NCBI RefSeq assembly: GCF_001657485.1
Contig: NZ_LXFU01000030.1
Coordinates: 62,001-126,000, forward strand
Reading direction: 5' to 3'
Length of the DNA: 64,000 nucleotides
From: Rhizobium sp. WYCCWR10014
GTDB taxonomy: Bacteria > Pseudomonadota > Alphaproteobacteria > Rhizobiales > Rhizobiaceae
The notes beneath the pieces are model-generated. The model ran no database searches, was not told the DNA's origin, and worked only from the letters and a program-made list of their open reading frames with translations. Positions 18,271 through 27,343 of this stretch are shown one piece after another. Positions within the stretch are counted from its first letter, which is position 1. Each line of letters opens with the position of its first letter. The translations under genes were made by a program, and so were the position numbers.

Positions 18271-18708
18271 ATGGTTATGTCTTCCCCGAGTGATCGAGAC
18301 GCGGCCGCCTATCCAATACAGTCGCTCTTTGTCCCGTTTCCCTTCGTCTGTTTCACGCTCGCGCTAGCGACCGATATGGCTTTCTGGCAGACCGGCAATC
18401 TGATGTGGCAGAATTTCTCCGCATGGTTGCTGTTCGCCGGCCTTATGATGGGCTCGCTAGCGATTCCGGCCGGATTGATGGATCTGATGCGTCCCCGCAC
18501 CCGCCCTTTGCGGCCGCCGCTCCTGTCCGCCCTCCTCTATTTGGTCATACTGGGCCTCGCCTTTGCCAACAACCTTATCCATGCCGGCGATGGATGGACG
18601 GCCGTAGTCCCGTACGGACTGATGCTTTCGGCCGTCACCTTTGTCTTGTGTATGGTGGCCGCAACAGTTTCCGCTCGAAAATATGCCAGACTGGCCTGGA
18701 GGATATGA
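18271..18708 (+). CDS. DUF2231 membrane protein
   Basis: A 145-residue inner-membrane protein with four predicted helices (about 20-40, 48-71, 84-107 and 113-132), matching DUF2231. The N-terminus carries IQSLFVPFPFVCF, with the phospho-like HP-hydrophobic motif usual in the family partly kept. These proteins are often next to a PQQ sugar dehydrogenase and may serve as a membrane partner for electron transfer, which is inference. A second ATG at 18277 could be the start. Its TGA overlaps the ATG of the downstream dehydrogenase at 18705-18708, indicating co-translation. Confidence 0.8.
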   Translation: MVMSSPSDRDAAAYPIQSLFVPFPFVCFTLALATDMAFWQTGNLMWQNFSAWLLFAGLMMGSLAIPAGLMDLMRPRTRPLRPPLLSALLYLVILGLAFANNLIHAGDGWTAVVPYGLMLSAVTFVLCMVAATVSARKYARLAWRI

Positions 18709-20288
18709 TGAAGAAGTCCCAGATTCTCGGCACTTCGGTTCTGTTGATTTCTGTCGGCGTCGGTCTTGCGGCTTACGCCCAGAGCGGAGGTTTTGATATT
18801 TCTCAACAGGTCGGGCCGAACCCCGTCCTGCCGGATCCAGTCTCCTCCCTGCTGCCTGATCTAAAGGTAGCGGAGGTCGTTGGCTGGAAAGATGGCGAGA
18901 CGCCCGCCGTTCCGAACGGTTTGATGGTCACTGCCTATGCCAGGGACCTCGCCAATCCTCGGACAGTCCATACCTTGCCAAACGGCGATGTGCTGGTGAT
19001 CCAGTCTCGCGGCCCGTCAGGCGAACCGACCTCACGCCCCAAGGATTTGATCCGGGGCTGGATCATGTCGGTCGCTCACGGCGGCGGGGGCGGCGAGCAG
19101 AAGGAAAGTAATGCCATCACATTGCTACGTGACACGAACCGCGACGGCACGGTGGACGAGAAGCACGATCTTTTGAAGAAGCTGGATTCGCCCTTCGGCG
19201 TCGCCTGGATCGACAACACGCTCTATGTCGCCTCGACGTCTGCCATTCTCGCCTACCCCTATGAACTTGGGCAGAATGAAATCACCGCCCAACCGAAAAC
19301 CCTGACGCCCCTGCCCGGTGGTCCAATCAATCATCATTGGACCAAGGATCTGGCGCTGAGCCCCGATGGGCAGATGCTCTACATCTCGGTGGGCTCGAAT
19401 TCCAATATCGTCGAGAATGGGCTTGAAGCGGAAAAGGGCCGTGCAGCGATCTGGCAGGTCGACCGGCACACCGGCGCGGCGCGCGTGTTCGCCTCGGGTC
19501 TGCGCAATCCGAACGGCCTCACCTTCAACCCGGAGACAGGGACGCTTTGGACGGTCGTCAACGAGCGCGACGAACTCGGTCCGAACCTCGTTCCCGATTA
19601 CATGACGTCGGTTAAGGAAGGCGGCTTCTACGGCTGGCCCTGGAGCTATTACGGCAACCATGTCGATGCGCGCGTATATCCGCCGCGTCCGGACATGGTC
19701 GAAAGGGCAACCCCACCGGATTATGCTCTGTCGAGCCATGTCGCAGCCCTCGGACTGGCCTTCTCGATGAATTCAGCGCTGCCGGCCGCTTACGCCAATG
19801 GTGCCTTCATCGGCGAGCACGGCAGCTGGAACCGGGACAGCTTCAACGGCTACAAGGTTGTGTACGTGCCATTCGAGGCCGGCAGGCCAATCGGCAAGGC
19901 CCAGGACGTCGTCACGGGCTTTATCCAGGACGACCAGGCGAAGGGACGGCCGGTCGGAGTCGGGATCGACGGGACGGGAGCTCTTCTCGTCGCAGATGAC
20001 GCCGGCAATACCGTCTGGCGCGTTGCTTCGTCCGACGGCAAGATTACGCCGCAGCCCATCGGCACGGACCAGATTTCGGCAAATCCGCAAGTCTCGACTG
20101 GTGCGAAAGCGGGCGGGACCACCGATATGAATCCTAGCATCGGAACCGAAAGGACGGGTTCGACCCCTCAATCCCAGATGCCGGCGGCCCCGGCGGATGA
20201 ACGCCCGACCGACCAGAAACCCCTTCCCGGACAACCGGATAACTCCCGGCCCGCGCAAATGCAGATCGCCCCTGCAGGTGGGCTATGA
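18708..20288 (+). CDS. PQQ-type sorbosone dehydrogenase family protein
   Basis: A 526-residue secreted beta-propeller dehydrogenase of the L-sorbosone/glucose dehydrogenase-B family. Residues 1-25 are a Sec signal peptide ending AAYAQS. Core motifs include GDVLVIQSRG, DTNRDGTVDEK, NHHWTKDLALSPDGQMLYISVGS (shown as two short blocks), FASGLRNPNGLTF, ERDELGPNLVPDYMTSVKEG and FYGWPWSYYGNHVD, the latter near the expected PQQ/calcium site. The last 90 residues are Pro/Gln/Ala-rich and probably disordered. It oxidises a sugar or aldehyde in the periplasm and passes electrons to the membrane. The start with GGAGG 5 bases upstream was preferred over the ATG three bases earlier. The operon may be under EcfG control. 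Confidence 0.87.
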   Translation: MKKSQILGTSVLLISVGVGLAAYAQSGGFDISQQVGPNPVLPDPVSSLLPDLKVAEVVGWKDGETPAVPNGLMVTAYARDLANPRTVHTLPNGDVLVIQSRGPSGEPTSRPKDLIRGWIMSVAHGGGGGEQKESNAITLLRDTNRDGTVDEKHDLLKKLDSPFGVAWIDNTLYVASTSAILAYPYELGQNEITAQPKTLTPLPGGPINHHWTKDLALSPDGQMLYISVGSNSNIVENGLEAEKGRAAIWQVDRHTGAARVFASGLRNPNGLTFNPETGTLWTVVNERDELGPNLVPDYMTSVKEGGFYGWPWSYYGNHVDARVYPPRPDMVERATPPDYALSSHVAALGLAFSMNSALPAAYANGAFIGEHGSWNRDSFNGYKVVYVPFEAGRPIGKAQDVVTGFIQDDQAKGRPVGVGIDGTGALLVADDAGNTVWRVASSDGKITPQPIGTDQISANPQVSTGAKAGGTTDMNPSIGTERTGSTPQSQMPAAPADERPTDQKPLPGQPDNSRPAQMQIAPAGGL

Positions 20289-20520
20289 AGAGATTTCGTC
20301 GGGTTTAAATCATTTCACGTCATGTTTTTCGTGGTGAGACTGGTCGGTATCAAGAAAACCAAACTTCCTGAGGTCACCGTCGGGCGGTGGCCGTGTCCGC
20401 GCGCTCTTCTGTCGCCGATCGTTAGCCGCCGCATATTCCACCTGGCGCGAGGGCGCATTTAAGTGCGGGGTTCACGGCAATGAGATGCAAATTTAGATCG
20501 GCTTCAAACGCGGGACTTCA

Positions 20521-21702
20521 ATGGAAATGGTTGCGCTGCAAGCACCAAACACACCACGCCGAATAGTCGTCATCAGCGACTTCCAGGACGGCGATTGGCG
20601 CGACGCCCAATTCGAGACGATAGCCTGGTTTCGGCAGCAATGGTTGTCGGGCAATCGCGGACCTCGCCCAGAGAGGACCGTCAACCCGAAACAGAACGTC
20701 GAGGTCGCGGGGGGCTACATCGAGCGACTCCCTCTTGCAGTCCTCAAAGGGGGCCTTGCCGACCGCGCCGAGATTTGGACCCACAGCCGTGGTGCGTTGC
20801 CACAGATGCATCGGCCCGATGGCAGCCCATTCTTGACGCGCCGGTCGTTCCAGATGAATGGGCCTGAAGCGCCATTCGCATCAAATGATATGCTGGGCCA
20901 TATCGAGGCTTTCGGACCACCGTCGATCTTGTGCGTATGGGGCCTTGGCGTTAGCGAAGACATATTGTTGGCGTGCCCCGACAGTTTCAAAATTTACAAT
21001 TCGATCGACGCGCCGGCATTGCGCGTGCCATCTGAGGTGAGCCGTCACTTCGACCTTATCCTCACCGGCGCTGCATGGCAGTCGGAAGCAGTGCGCGTCC
21101 GACATCCCGCTATGCGCACCGCGATTATGCCGATCGGACCGGAGTTTGCTTCGGAGGTAACATTCCGACCCCTAGGTCTGGAAAAGATCTATGACGTGAT
21201 CTACGTCGCTGCTGCCCAGGCGTATAAGCGGCATGACATTCTTTTCAACGCGCTTGGCCAACTGCCCCGTTCTCTGCGTGCATTGTGCGTCTGCGGCTAT
21301 GGCGAGATGATGGAAGCGCTGCGCCGGCACGCAGGAGCACTCGGGATCGACGTCGATTTCGTCGATCCGCCCGGCGTACCATTTGCGGAGGTGAACAGGC
21401 TTATGAACCAGGCCCGGATCGGCGTCGTTTGCGGCATCGATGACGGCGCACCGGCCATTTTGACGGAGTATATGCTGGCGGGGATACCGGTGCTTGCAAA
21501 CAGTGAGCTGAGCTGCGGACTGCAATACATCACGCCGAAGACGGGGTGGGCTGCCTCGGCCGGTGAGTTTCACAGGGGTATCGGCGACATGCTTGGACGG
21601 TTGCACAGCTTCGACCCACGTCCGGTCGTCTTGGAAAACTGGACATGGCCTCATAGCCTCCGGACGCTCAAAAGCCTCATGGGGATCACTTCGTCAGTTT
21701 GA
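20521..21702 (+). CDS. GT4-like glycosyltransferase
   Basis: A 393-residue cytoplasmic glycosyltransferase of the GT-B fold. The N-terminal half begins RRIVVISDFQDGDW, and the C-terminal half has YDVIYVAAAQAYKRHDIL, LCVCGYGEMMEAL and a donor-binding region DDGAPAILTEYMLAGIPVLA. That region stands in for the usual E-x7-E motif, with Asp in the first place. No signal or membrane segment is seen. Donor and acceptor are unknown. It is the first gene of a four-gene locus in which all members begin with a glycosyltransferase and stop/start codons overlap or abut; the next coding frame opens directly after its TGA, with its best ATG 57 bases on. Confidence 0.8.
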   Translation: MEMVALQAPNTPRRIVVISDFQDGDWRDAQFETIAWFRQQWLSGNRGPRPERTVNPKQNVEVAGGYIERLPLAVLKGGLADRAEIWTHSRGALPQMHRPDGSPFLTRRSFQMNGPEAPFASNDMLGHIEAFGPPSILCVWGLGVSEDILLACPDSFKIYNSIDAPALRVPSEVSRHFDLILTGAAWQSEAVRVRHPAMRTAIMPIGPEFASEVTFRPLGLEKIYDVIYVAAAQAYKRHDILFNALGQLPRSLRALCVCGYGEMMEALRRHAGALGIDVDFVDPPGVPFAEVNRLMNQARIGVVCGIDDGAPAILTEYMLAGIPVLANSELSCGLQYITPKTGWAASAGEFHRGIGDMLGRLHSFDPRPVVLENWTWPHSLRTLKSLMGITSSV

Positions 21703-21759
21703 TTGGAACATTCGTCGCAATCGCAGGTTCGAGGGGCCATTGTGATTGCGAGGTGCCTG

Positions 21760-24111
21760 ATGAATCTGCTGAATTCTGTACCGTTGTCCAGCTGCGGTTT
21801 GCTGGAAGACGCTCCGCTCATTTGCTTCTCACATCTTCGCTGGGACTTTGTGCTCCAGAGGCCCCAGCATCTGATGCAGCGTTTCTCGCGAGAGCGCCCA
21901 GTGTTCTTCTTCGAGGAATTCATTCCGACCGACCATTCTCTTGCCTATCTGGAGATCCATCCTTTCGAGGGGACCAGCGTCAGGGCGGTCCGTCCGCGCA
22001 TTCCAAATGGGTGGAGCGCGGCCGACCGTGAAGCCGCTCTTGGCAAGCTGCTTGACGAACTCATCACGCTTTACGGCGGAAAACGTCCGATTCTCTGGTT
22101 TTACACCCCTTTGATGTTTGCTTTCGCCCGGCATGTCGATGCGGTTGCGGTGGTTTACGACTGCATGGACGAGCTGGCAAACTTCAAGTTCGCGCCGGCC
22201 AACCTCAAGGCGTCCGAACAGACGTTGATTGCCGCCGCCGATGTCGTCTTCACCGGTGGCATAAGCCTTTATGAAGCCAAACGGGACCAACACGACAACA
22301 TCCACCCATTTCCATCCGGTGTCGATAGCCATCACTTTCGCACGGCGCGCAAGGCTTTGCCGGAACCCCGGGACCAAGTCGATATTCCTCATCCTCGCCT
22401 TGGCTACTACGGTGTGATCGATGAGCGGCTCGATCTGGACTTGATCCAACGCTCTGCCGCAGCGCGGCCCGGCTATTCCTTCATCTTCGTTGGGCCGATC
22501 GTGAAGATTTCACCCGATGATTTGCCGCGAGCAGCCAACATCCATTATCTCGGTCAGAAAGCCTATGGCGATCTGCCGGCCTACCTCTCGGGTTGGGAGG
22601 CGACGCTTATGCCATTTGCACTGAATGAGGCCACCCGATTCATTAGTCCGACTAAAACGCCTGAATACCTCGCCGCGGGCCGACCGATCGTCGGAACGAA
22701 AATAGTCGATGTGGTCCGCGGGTATGGCGATGTGCCAGGCGTCTTCCTGGCCAATGACCCACAAGCCTTTGCGGAAGCCTGCGATGCTGCCCTTCATATT
22801 TCCCGCAATGATGAGACGTGGTTGCAAGCCGTCGATGAAATTTTGGCCCGGTCATCCTGGGAGACAACCTTCCGTAAGATGTCGGCGCTTGTCGAAGAGG
22901 CCGCAGCGCAAAAAGTCCTATCCCCTGGCTTGCCCCAAAGATTTTCCGTTCGCACCCAACGGCCCGCGCCGGGAAGCTATGACTATCTGATCGTCGGTGC
23001 AGGATTTGCCGGATCGGTGCTGGCGGAACGCCTTGCTTCAGATGGTGGGAGGAAGGTACTTGTTTGCGACAAGCGGCCTCATATTGGCGGAAACGCCTAC
23101 GATCACTACGATGACGCCGGGATCCTTGTCCATAAATATGGCCCGCACATTTTCCACACCAACAGCGAGGATGTGGTTGCCTACCTCTCGCGTTTCACGG
23201 CATGGCGTCCCTACGAGCATCGCGTGCTTGCACAGGTCGGCGCTCTGCGCCTTCCCATCCCTATCAACCGCACGACGCTCAACGCGCTCTATGGCCTCGA
23301 CCTTGCGGACGAATTAGCGGCCGCACGCTTCCTGGCCAACCGGGCCGAACCCTGCGATCCCGTGATAACGTCGCGAGACGTCGTCATATCTCAAATCGGC
23401 TCCGGGCTTTATCGCACTTTCTTCGAAGGCTACACGCGCAAGCAATGGGGCCTTGATGCCTCGAAGCTCGACAAATCAGTCACCGCACGAGTACCTACCC
23501 GCACCGACACCGACGATCGATATTTCCTCGACCGCTTCCAGGCCATGCCGCTTGACGGTTACACGCGCATGTTCGAACGCATGCTCGACCATGAAAACAT
23601 AAAGGTCATGGTCGGCACGGACTTCGCCGATCTGAAGCAGGATGGGCTGGCGAGCCACACGATCTTTACCGGGCCCATAGACGAGTATTTCGGCCATTGT
23701 TTGGGCCGGCTGCCTTATCGCAGTCTGGAATTCCACCATGAAACGCACGACGCACGACGGCTGCAGTCGGTAGCCGTTATCAACTATCCATCCGAGGACG
23801 TGCATTACACGCGCGTGACTGAATACAAGCATCTGACCGGTCAGGTTCACCCAAAGACGAGCATCAGCTATGAATATGCCCGTGCCGACGGCGATCCCTA
23901 TTATCCGATCCCCCGCCCTGAGAACCAGGCACTTTATAAACGATATGAGCTTCTCGCCCGCGCGCTGACCAACGTGACATTCGTCGGGCGGCTAGGAACC
24001 TACAAATATTACAATATGGATCAAGTCGTCGGCCAGGCACTGGCGACCTACCGGCGCCTGAAGCTCCGGCATGAGGCCGTCAAAGCGTTTGCCGGCGCGC
24101 GACATGAGTAG
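21760..24111 (+). CDS. glycosyltransferase / UDP-galactopyranose mutase fusion
   Basis: A 783-residue two-domain protein. Residues about 15-385 are a GT-B glycosyltransferase related to TuaH-like enzymes (CFSHLRWDFVLQRPQHLMQR, VVYDCMDELANF, PFALNEATRFISPTKTPEYL). Residues about 405-783 are a complete UDP-galactopyranose mutase: FAD motif YLIVGAGFAGSVLAERL, RPHIGGNAYD, KYGPHIFHT, GYTRKQWG, the ARVPTRTDTDDRYF block and a C-terminal GRLGTYKYYNMDQVVGQA. The mutase makes UDP-galactofuranose from UDP-galactopyranose, so the fused transferase may add galactofuranose (inference). The ATG at 21760 has GCGAGG 7 bases upstream; a TTG at 21703 is possible but poorer. Its end overlaps the next gene by 8 bases. 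Stand-alone mutases are usual; a fusion is uncommon. Confidence 0.88.
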   Translation: MNLLNSVPLSSCGLLEDAPLICFSHLRWDFVLQRPQHLMQRFSRERPVFFFEEFIPTDHSLAYLEIHPFEGTSVRAVRPRIPNGWSAADREAALGKLLDELITLYGGKRPILWFYTPLMFAFARHVDAVAVVYDCMDELANFKFAPANLKASEQTLIAAADVVFTGGISLYEAKRDQHDNIHPFPSGVDSHHFRTARKALPEPRDQVDIPHPRLGYYGVIDERLDLDLIQRSAAARPGYSFIFVGPIVKISPDDLPRAANIHYLGQKAYGDLPAYLSGWEATLMPFALNEATRFISPTKTPEYLAAGRPIVGTKIVDVVRGYGDVPGVFLANDPQAFAEACDAALHISRNDETWLQAVDEILARSSWETTFRKMSALVEEAAAQKVLSPGLPQRFSVRTQRPAPGSYDYLIVGAGFAGSVLAERLASDGGRKVLVCDKRPHIGGNAYDHYDDAGILVHKYGPHIFHTNSEDVVAYLSRFTAWRPYEHRVLAQVGALRLPIPINRTTLNALYGLDLADELAAARFLANRAEPCDPVITSRDVVISQIGSGLYRTFFEGYTRKQWGLDASKLDKSVTARVPTRTDTDDRYFLDRFQAMPLDGYTRMFERMLDHENIKVMVGTDFADLKQDGLASHTIFTGPIDEYFGHCLGRLPYRSLEFHHETHDARRLQSVAVINYPSEDVHYTRVTEYKHLTGQVHPKTSISYEYARADGDPYYPIPRPENQALYKRYELLARALTNVTFVGRLGTYKYYNMDQVVGQALATYRRLKLRHEAVKAFAGARHE

Positions 24112-27100
24112 GAGTCCTCATATCCTGCTGGCGACCGACAGTTCTGAACCGTCCGGGATGGGCGAGCACATGCTTGCTCTTGGGCGGGCTTTGAGCGAAC
24201 GGTGGGATGTCACAATAGCGCTGTTGAGCGAGGACAGGACCGGTTTGTTGCCGCGTGCTGCGCGCCACGGAATTGGCATCAAGCTGAGCCAAGATGCGGG
24301 CGCATTCCAGGAGTGGTTGGCGCGATCCAGTATTGATCTTCTGCACGTTCACGCGGGGATCGGATGGGAGGGACACGGCCTAGCCGCCGCCGCAGATGCC
24401 CTGGCAATCCCGATCATCCGCACCGACCATCTACCTTATCTTCTCACCGATGCTGATCAGATCGAGCTTTACCGGCGTGAGACCGGGAGGCTGTCGCATC
24501 ACATCGTGGTTTCCGAGGCCTCGCGTCAAAGCTTCTGCGAGGCAAACCTCGCGCCGAAGCGTTTGACAGTCGTGCGCAACGGCATCTTTCCGCTTTCGCG
24601 TGCGCGAGCAACGGCTGAACTAAGGCAAGCGCTCGACCTGGTGGGTAAAACTGTGCTGCTGATGGTCGCCCGCTTCACCGAGCAGAAGGATCACGCGTCG
24701 CTTGTCCGCGCCTTGCCGACCATCCTTGAAACTCACCCTCAAGCGGTTTTGCTTTTTGTCGGATCGGGTCCAGAGGAAGATCGTGTCAGCACCCTGGCAG
24801 GAGATTTGAAAGTATCCGGTCACGTTCGCTTTCTGGGGCACCGCGCAGATATTGCGGAGATCATGGCGATCGCCGATCTCTTCGTCCTTCCTTCGCGCTT
24901 TGAAGGCCTTCCACTTGCGGTTCTCGAGGCAATGTCGCTTGCCGTCCCCGTGGTTGCGACGAGGATCGGCGGAACCGTCGAGGCGCTAGGCGCTGATCAT
25001 CCCTATTTCGCGGAGCCCGGTAACCCAGCGTCGATCGCCGCTGTCGTCAATCAGGCATTGAGCGACCCCCATCTAAAGGCCACCGGCAGAGCCGGCCACG
25101 CGCGTTTCGAGCGCCACTTTTCCGTCTATCGAATGGCTGATGAGACTGGCGCCGTCTACGAGCGGTTCCTCACCCAACATGCAGATCAAAAGCAAAAGGA
25201 TACCGAGATGCGAAAAACGCGGCTGGGCTTCATCGGCGTGGGCGGCATCGCCCATCGGCACCTGGATATCCTGACCGGCTTCGACGATGTCGAACTCGTC
25301 GCCTTTGCCGATCCGGACCTTCCCCGTGCGGATGCAGCCGCAATGCGTTTTGGCGCCCGCTCTTTCAGCCATCACCGCGAAATGCTCGATACGCAACGGC
25401 TCGACGCGGTCTACATCTGCATTCCGCCTTTTGCCCATGGCGAGCCGGAACGGGACCTCATTGACCGCAACATTCCGTTCTTTGTCGAAAAGCCAGTGAC
25501 GCTCGATCTGGCGCTGGCGGAAGAGATCGCAGCCGGCGTGTCGAAGGCCAGCCTGGTCACTGGCGTTGGCTATCACTGGCGATATCTCGATATCGTCGAT
25601 GAGGCTCGAAGCCTGCTGGCGGATAATCCAGCGCAACTGCTGTCGGGATACTGGCTGGATTCCACACCGCCTCCGCAGTGGTGGTGGAAGAAGGATCAAT
25701 CCGGCGGCCAGATGGTTGAGCAGGCGACGCATCTCCTTGATCTCGCGCGCTTCCTCGTGGGCGAGGTCACCGACGTATATGGCCGGGCGGGATACGCGGA
25801 AAGGGTGGAGTTTCCCGGCCTCGATGTGCCGACGGTCACGACCGCTAGCCTGACCTTTGAAACGGGCGTAGTCGCCAATATCGCCGCGAGCTGCCTTCTC
25901 GGTTGGAGCCATCGCGTCGGCCTGCACATTTTCGCCGACCGACTGGCGATCGAATTGACCGATCGCGACATCATGGTGGATGTTGGAAGAGGACGCCCGG
26001 TGCGTCGTGCCGATGGCGATCCGGTATGGCGCGAAGACCGCGATTTCATCGACGCCGTCCGTGGTGGTGAAAACCGCATCCGCTGCTCGTATAGTGATGC
26101 TCTAGCCACCCACCGGCTTGCCGTGGCCGTCGTATCTTCGGCTCGCAGCGGGGAGCCGATACACCTCGACGCCCCTGTTCTGAAGCGGAGCGAGCTATCG
26201 CCCTTGCTGGCACAACCACGTGCCGAAATGTCTCAAGAACCGCGGCCCGGCCACCGCAAAATCCGCTCGCTTGGCATCGAGGCGCCGGGCCGAGCCTACT
26301 TCTTCGAATACGAGGAAGGCCCGCCTGCCGAAGGGCATGTGCGGCTCGACACGCTCTATACCGGTCTTTCCGCCGGGACGGAGCTGACATTCTTAAAGAA
26401 CACCAACCCCTATTTCCGCGCGCGCTTTGATGGCGAACGCGGCGTCTTCATCGAAAACGAGCCGGATCTTAGCTATCCAGTGCCTTTCCTCGGTTACATG
26501 GAGGTTGCACGCGTTTCGCAATCCTGCGCACGCGGCTTTGCCGATGGCGAGGTGCTCGCAGCAAGCTACGGGCACAAAACTGGGCACACTGCCGACCCGT
26601 TTCACGATCTTCTTGTCAGCATGCCGCCGGATCTCGATCCGCTGCTCGGCGTCTTTGTCGCGCAGATGGGACCGATCGCTGCCAACGGCATCCTCCATGC
26701 CGACGCGGAAGCGTTTGGCGCAACCGTGCCCGCACTCGGTGCCGGCGTTTGCGGGCGAACGGTAATCGTCCTCGGTGCAGGTACCGTGGGCTTGATGACG
26801 GCGCTTTTTGCCCGTTCGCTCGGCGCATCTGACATTTTGATTACAGATCCCTCCGAATTTCGCCGCGGCAAGGCGGAGGCGATGGGATTGATGGCGATGG
26901 ACGAGGATCAAGCCTGGCAGCATGCCAAGGCGCGCTGGCACGACGGCGCCATGGGACGCGGCGCGGATGTAGCGTTTCAGACGCGAGCTCATGCAGCTAG
27001 TCTGCATACTGCGCTCAAGGCCTTGCGCCCCCAGGGCACCGTGATCGATCTTGCCTTTTACCAGGACGGCGCCAACTCATTGCGGCTGGGGGAAGAATTC

Positions 27101-27343
27101 CATCACAACGGCCTGAATATCCGCTGCGCGCAAATCAACCGCGTTCCCCGCGGGCTTGCGCCACGGTGGGACCGTCGACGGCTGGCACGCGTGACGCTCG
27201 ACCTCTTGAAAACGGAGGATGCGACGATCCGCGAGCACATGATCACTCACATCGTGCCTATGGACGAAGCGCCTGATTTCCTCGTCGATCTGATCGAGAA
27301 CCGGCCGGAATTCCTCCAGGTTATATTCAAGGCCAGCGAATGA
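24104..27343 (+). CDS. three-domain GT4 / Gfo-Idh-MocA / MDR fusion
   Basis: A 1079-residue protein made of three enzymes. Residues 1-362 form a GT4 glycosyltransferase with VARFTEQKDH and the E-x7-E motif (Glu267, Glu275). Residues about 369-700 are a Gfo/Idh/MocA NAD-dependent oxidoreductase (GFIGVGGIAHRH, FFVEKPVTLD with the EKP motif, GYHWRYLD). Residues about 715-1079 are a medium-chain dehydrogenase lacking clear zinc ligands (TGLSAGTELTFLK, VIVLGAGTVGLMTALFARSLG). A two-domain oxidoreductase pairing the last two folds is known, usually in the opposite order. The ATG at 24104 overlaps the previous gene by 8 bases. At the first seam an AAAAGGA stretch precedes an internal ATG at 25208, which could yield a separate oxidoreductase. 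Likely role: making or oxidising a sugar donor used by the transferase (inference). Confidence 0.87.
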   Translation: MSRSPHILLATDSSEPSGMGEHMLALGRALSERWDVTIALLSEDRTGLLPRAARHGIGIKLSQDAGAFQEWLARSSIDLLHVHAGIGWEGHGLAAAADALAIPIIRTDHLPYLLTDADQIELYRRETGRLSHHIVVSEASRQSFCEANLAPKRLTVVRNGIFPLSRARATAELRQALDLVGKTVLLMVARFTEQKDHASLVRALPTILETHPQAVLLFVGSGPEEDRVSTLAGDLKVSGHVRFLGHRADIAEIMAIADLFVLPSRFEGLPLAVLEAMSLAVPVVATRIGGTVEALGADHPYFAEPGNPASIAAVVNQALSDPHLKATGRAGHARFERHFSVYRMADETGAVYERFLTQHADQKQKDTEMRKTRLGFIGVGGIAHRHLDILTGFDDVELVAFADPDLPRADAAAMRFGARSFSHHREMLDTQRLDAVYICIPPFAHGEPERDLIDRNIPFFVEKPVTLDLALAEEIAAGVSKASLVTGVGYHWRYLDIVDEARSLLADNPAQLLSGYWLDSTPPPQWWWKKDQSGGQMVEQATHLLDLARFLVGEVTDVYGRAGYAERVEFPGLDVPTVTTASLTFETGVVANIAASCLLGWSHRVGLHIFADRLAIELTDRDIMVDVGRGRPVRRADGDPVWREDRDFIDAVRGGENRIRCSYSDALATHRLAVAVVSSARSGEPIHLDAPVLKRSELSPLLAQPRAEMSQEPRPGHRKIRSLGIEAPGRAYFFEYEEGPPAEGHVRLDTLYTGLSAGTELTFLKNTNPYFRARFDGERGVFIENEPDLSYPVPFLGYMEVARVSQSCARGFADGEVLAASYGHKTGHTADPFHDLLVSMPPDLDPLLGVFVAQMGPIAANGILHADAEAFGATVPALGAGVCGRTVIVLGAGTVGLMTALFARSLGASDILITDPSEFRRGKAEAMGLMAMDEDQAWQHAKARWHDGAMGRGADVAFQTRAHAASLHTALKALRPQGTVIDLAFYQDGANSLRLGEEFHHNGLNIRCAQINRVPRGLAPRWDRRRLARVTLDLLKTEDATIREHMITHIVPMDEAPDFLVDLIENRPEFLQVIFKASE
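25198..25210 (+). promoter_or_regulatory. possible internal ribosome-binding site and start
   Basis: At the seam between the glycosyltransferase and Gfo/Idh domains, a purine-rich AAAAGGA stretch just before this interval is followed after about 7 bases by ATG (25208) and the codons for MRKTRLGFIGVGG, the normal N-terminus of a Gfo/Idh protein. It may be a remnant of a once separate gene or an active internal start. Confidence 0.4.
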
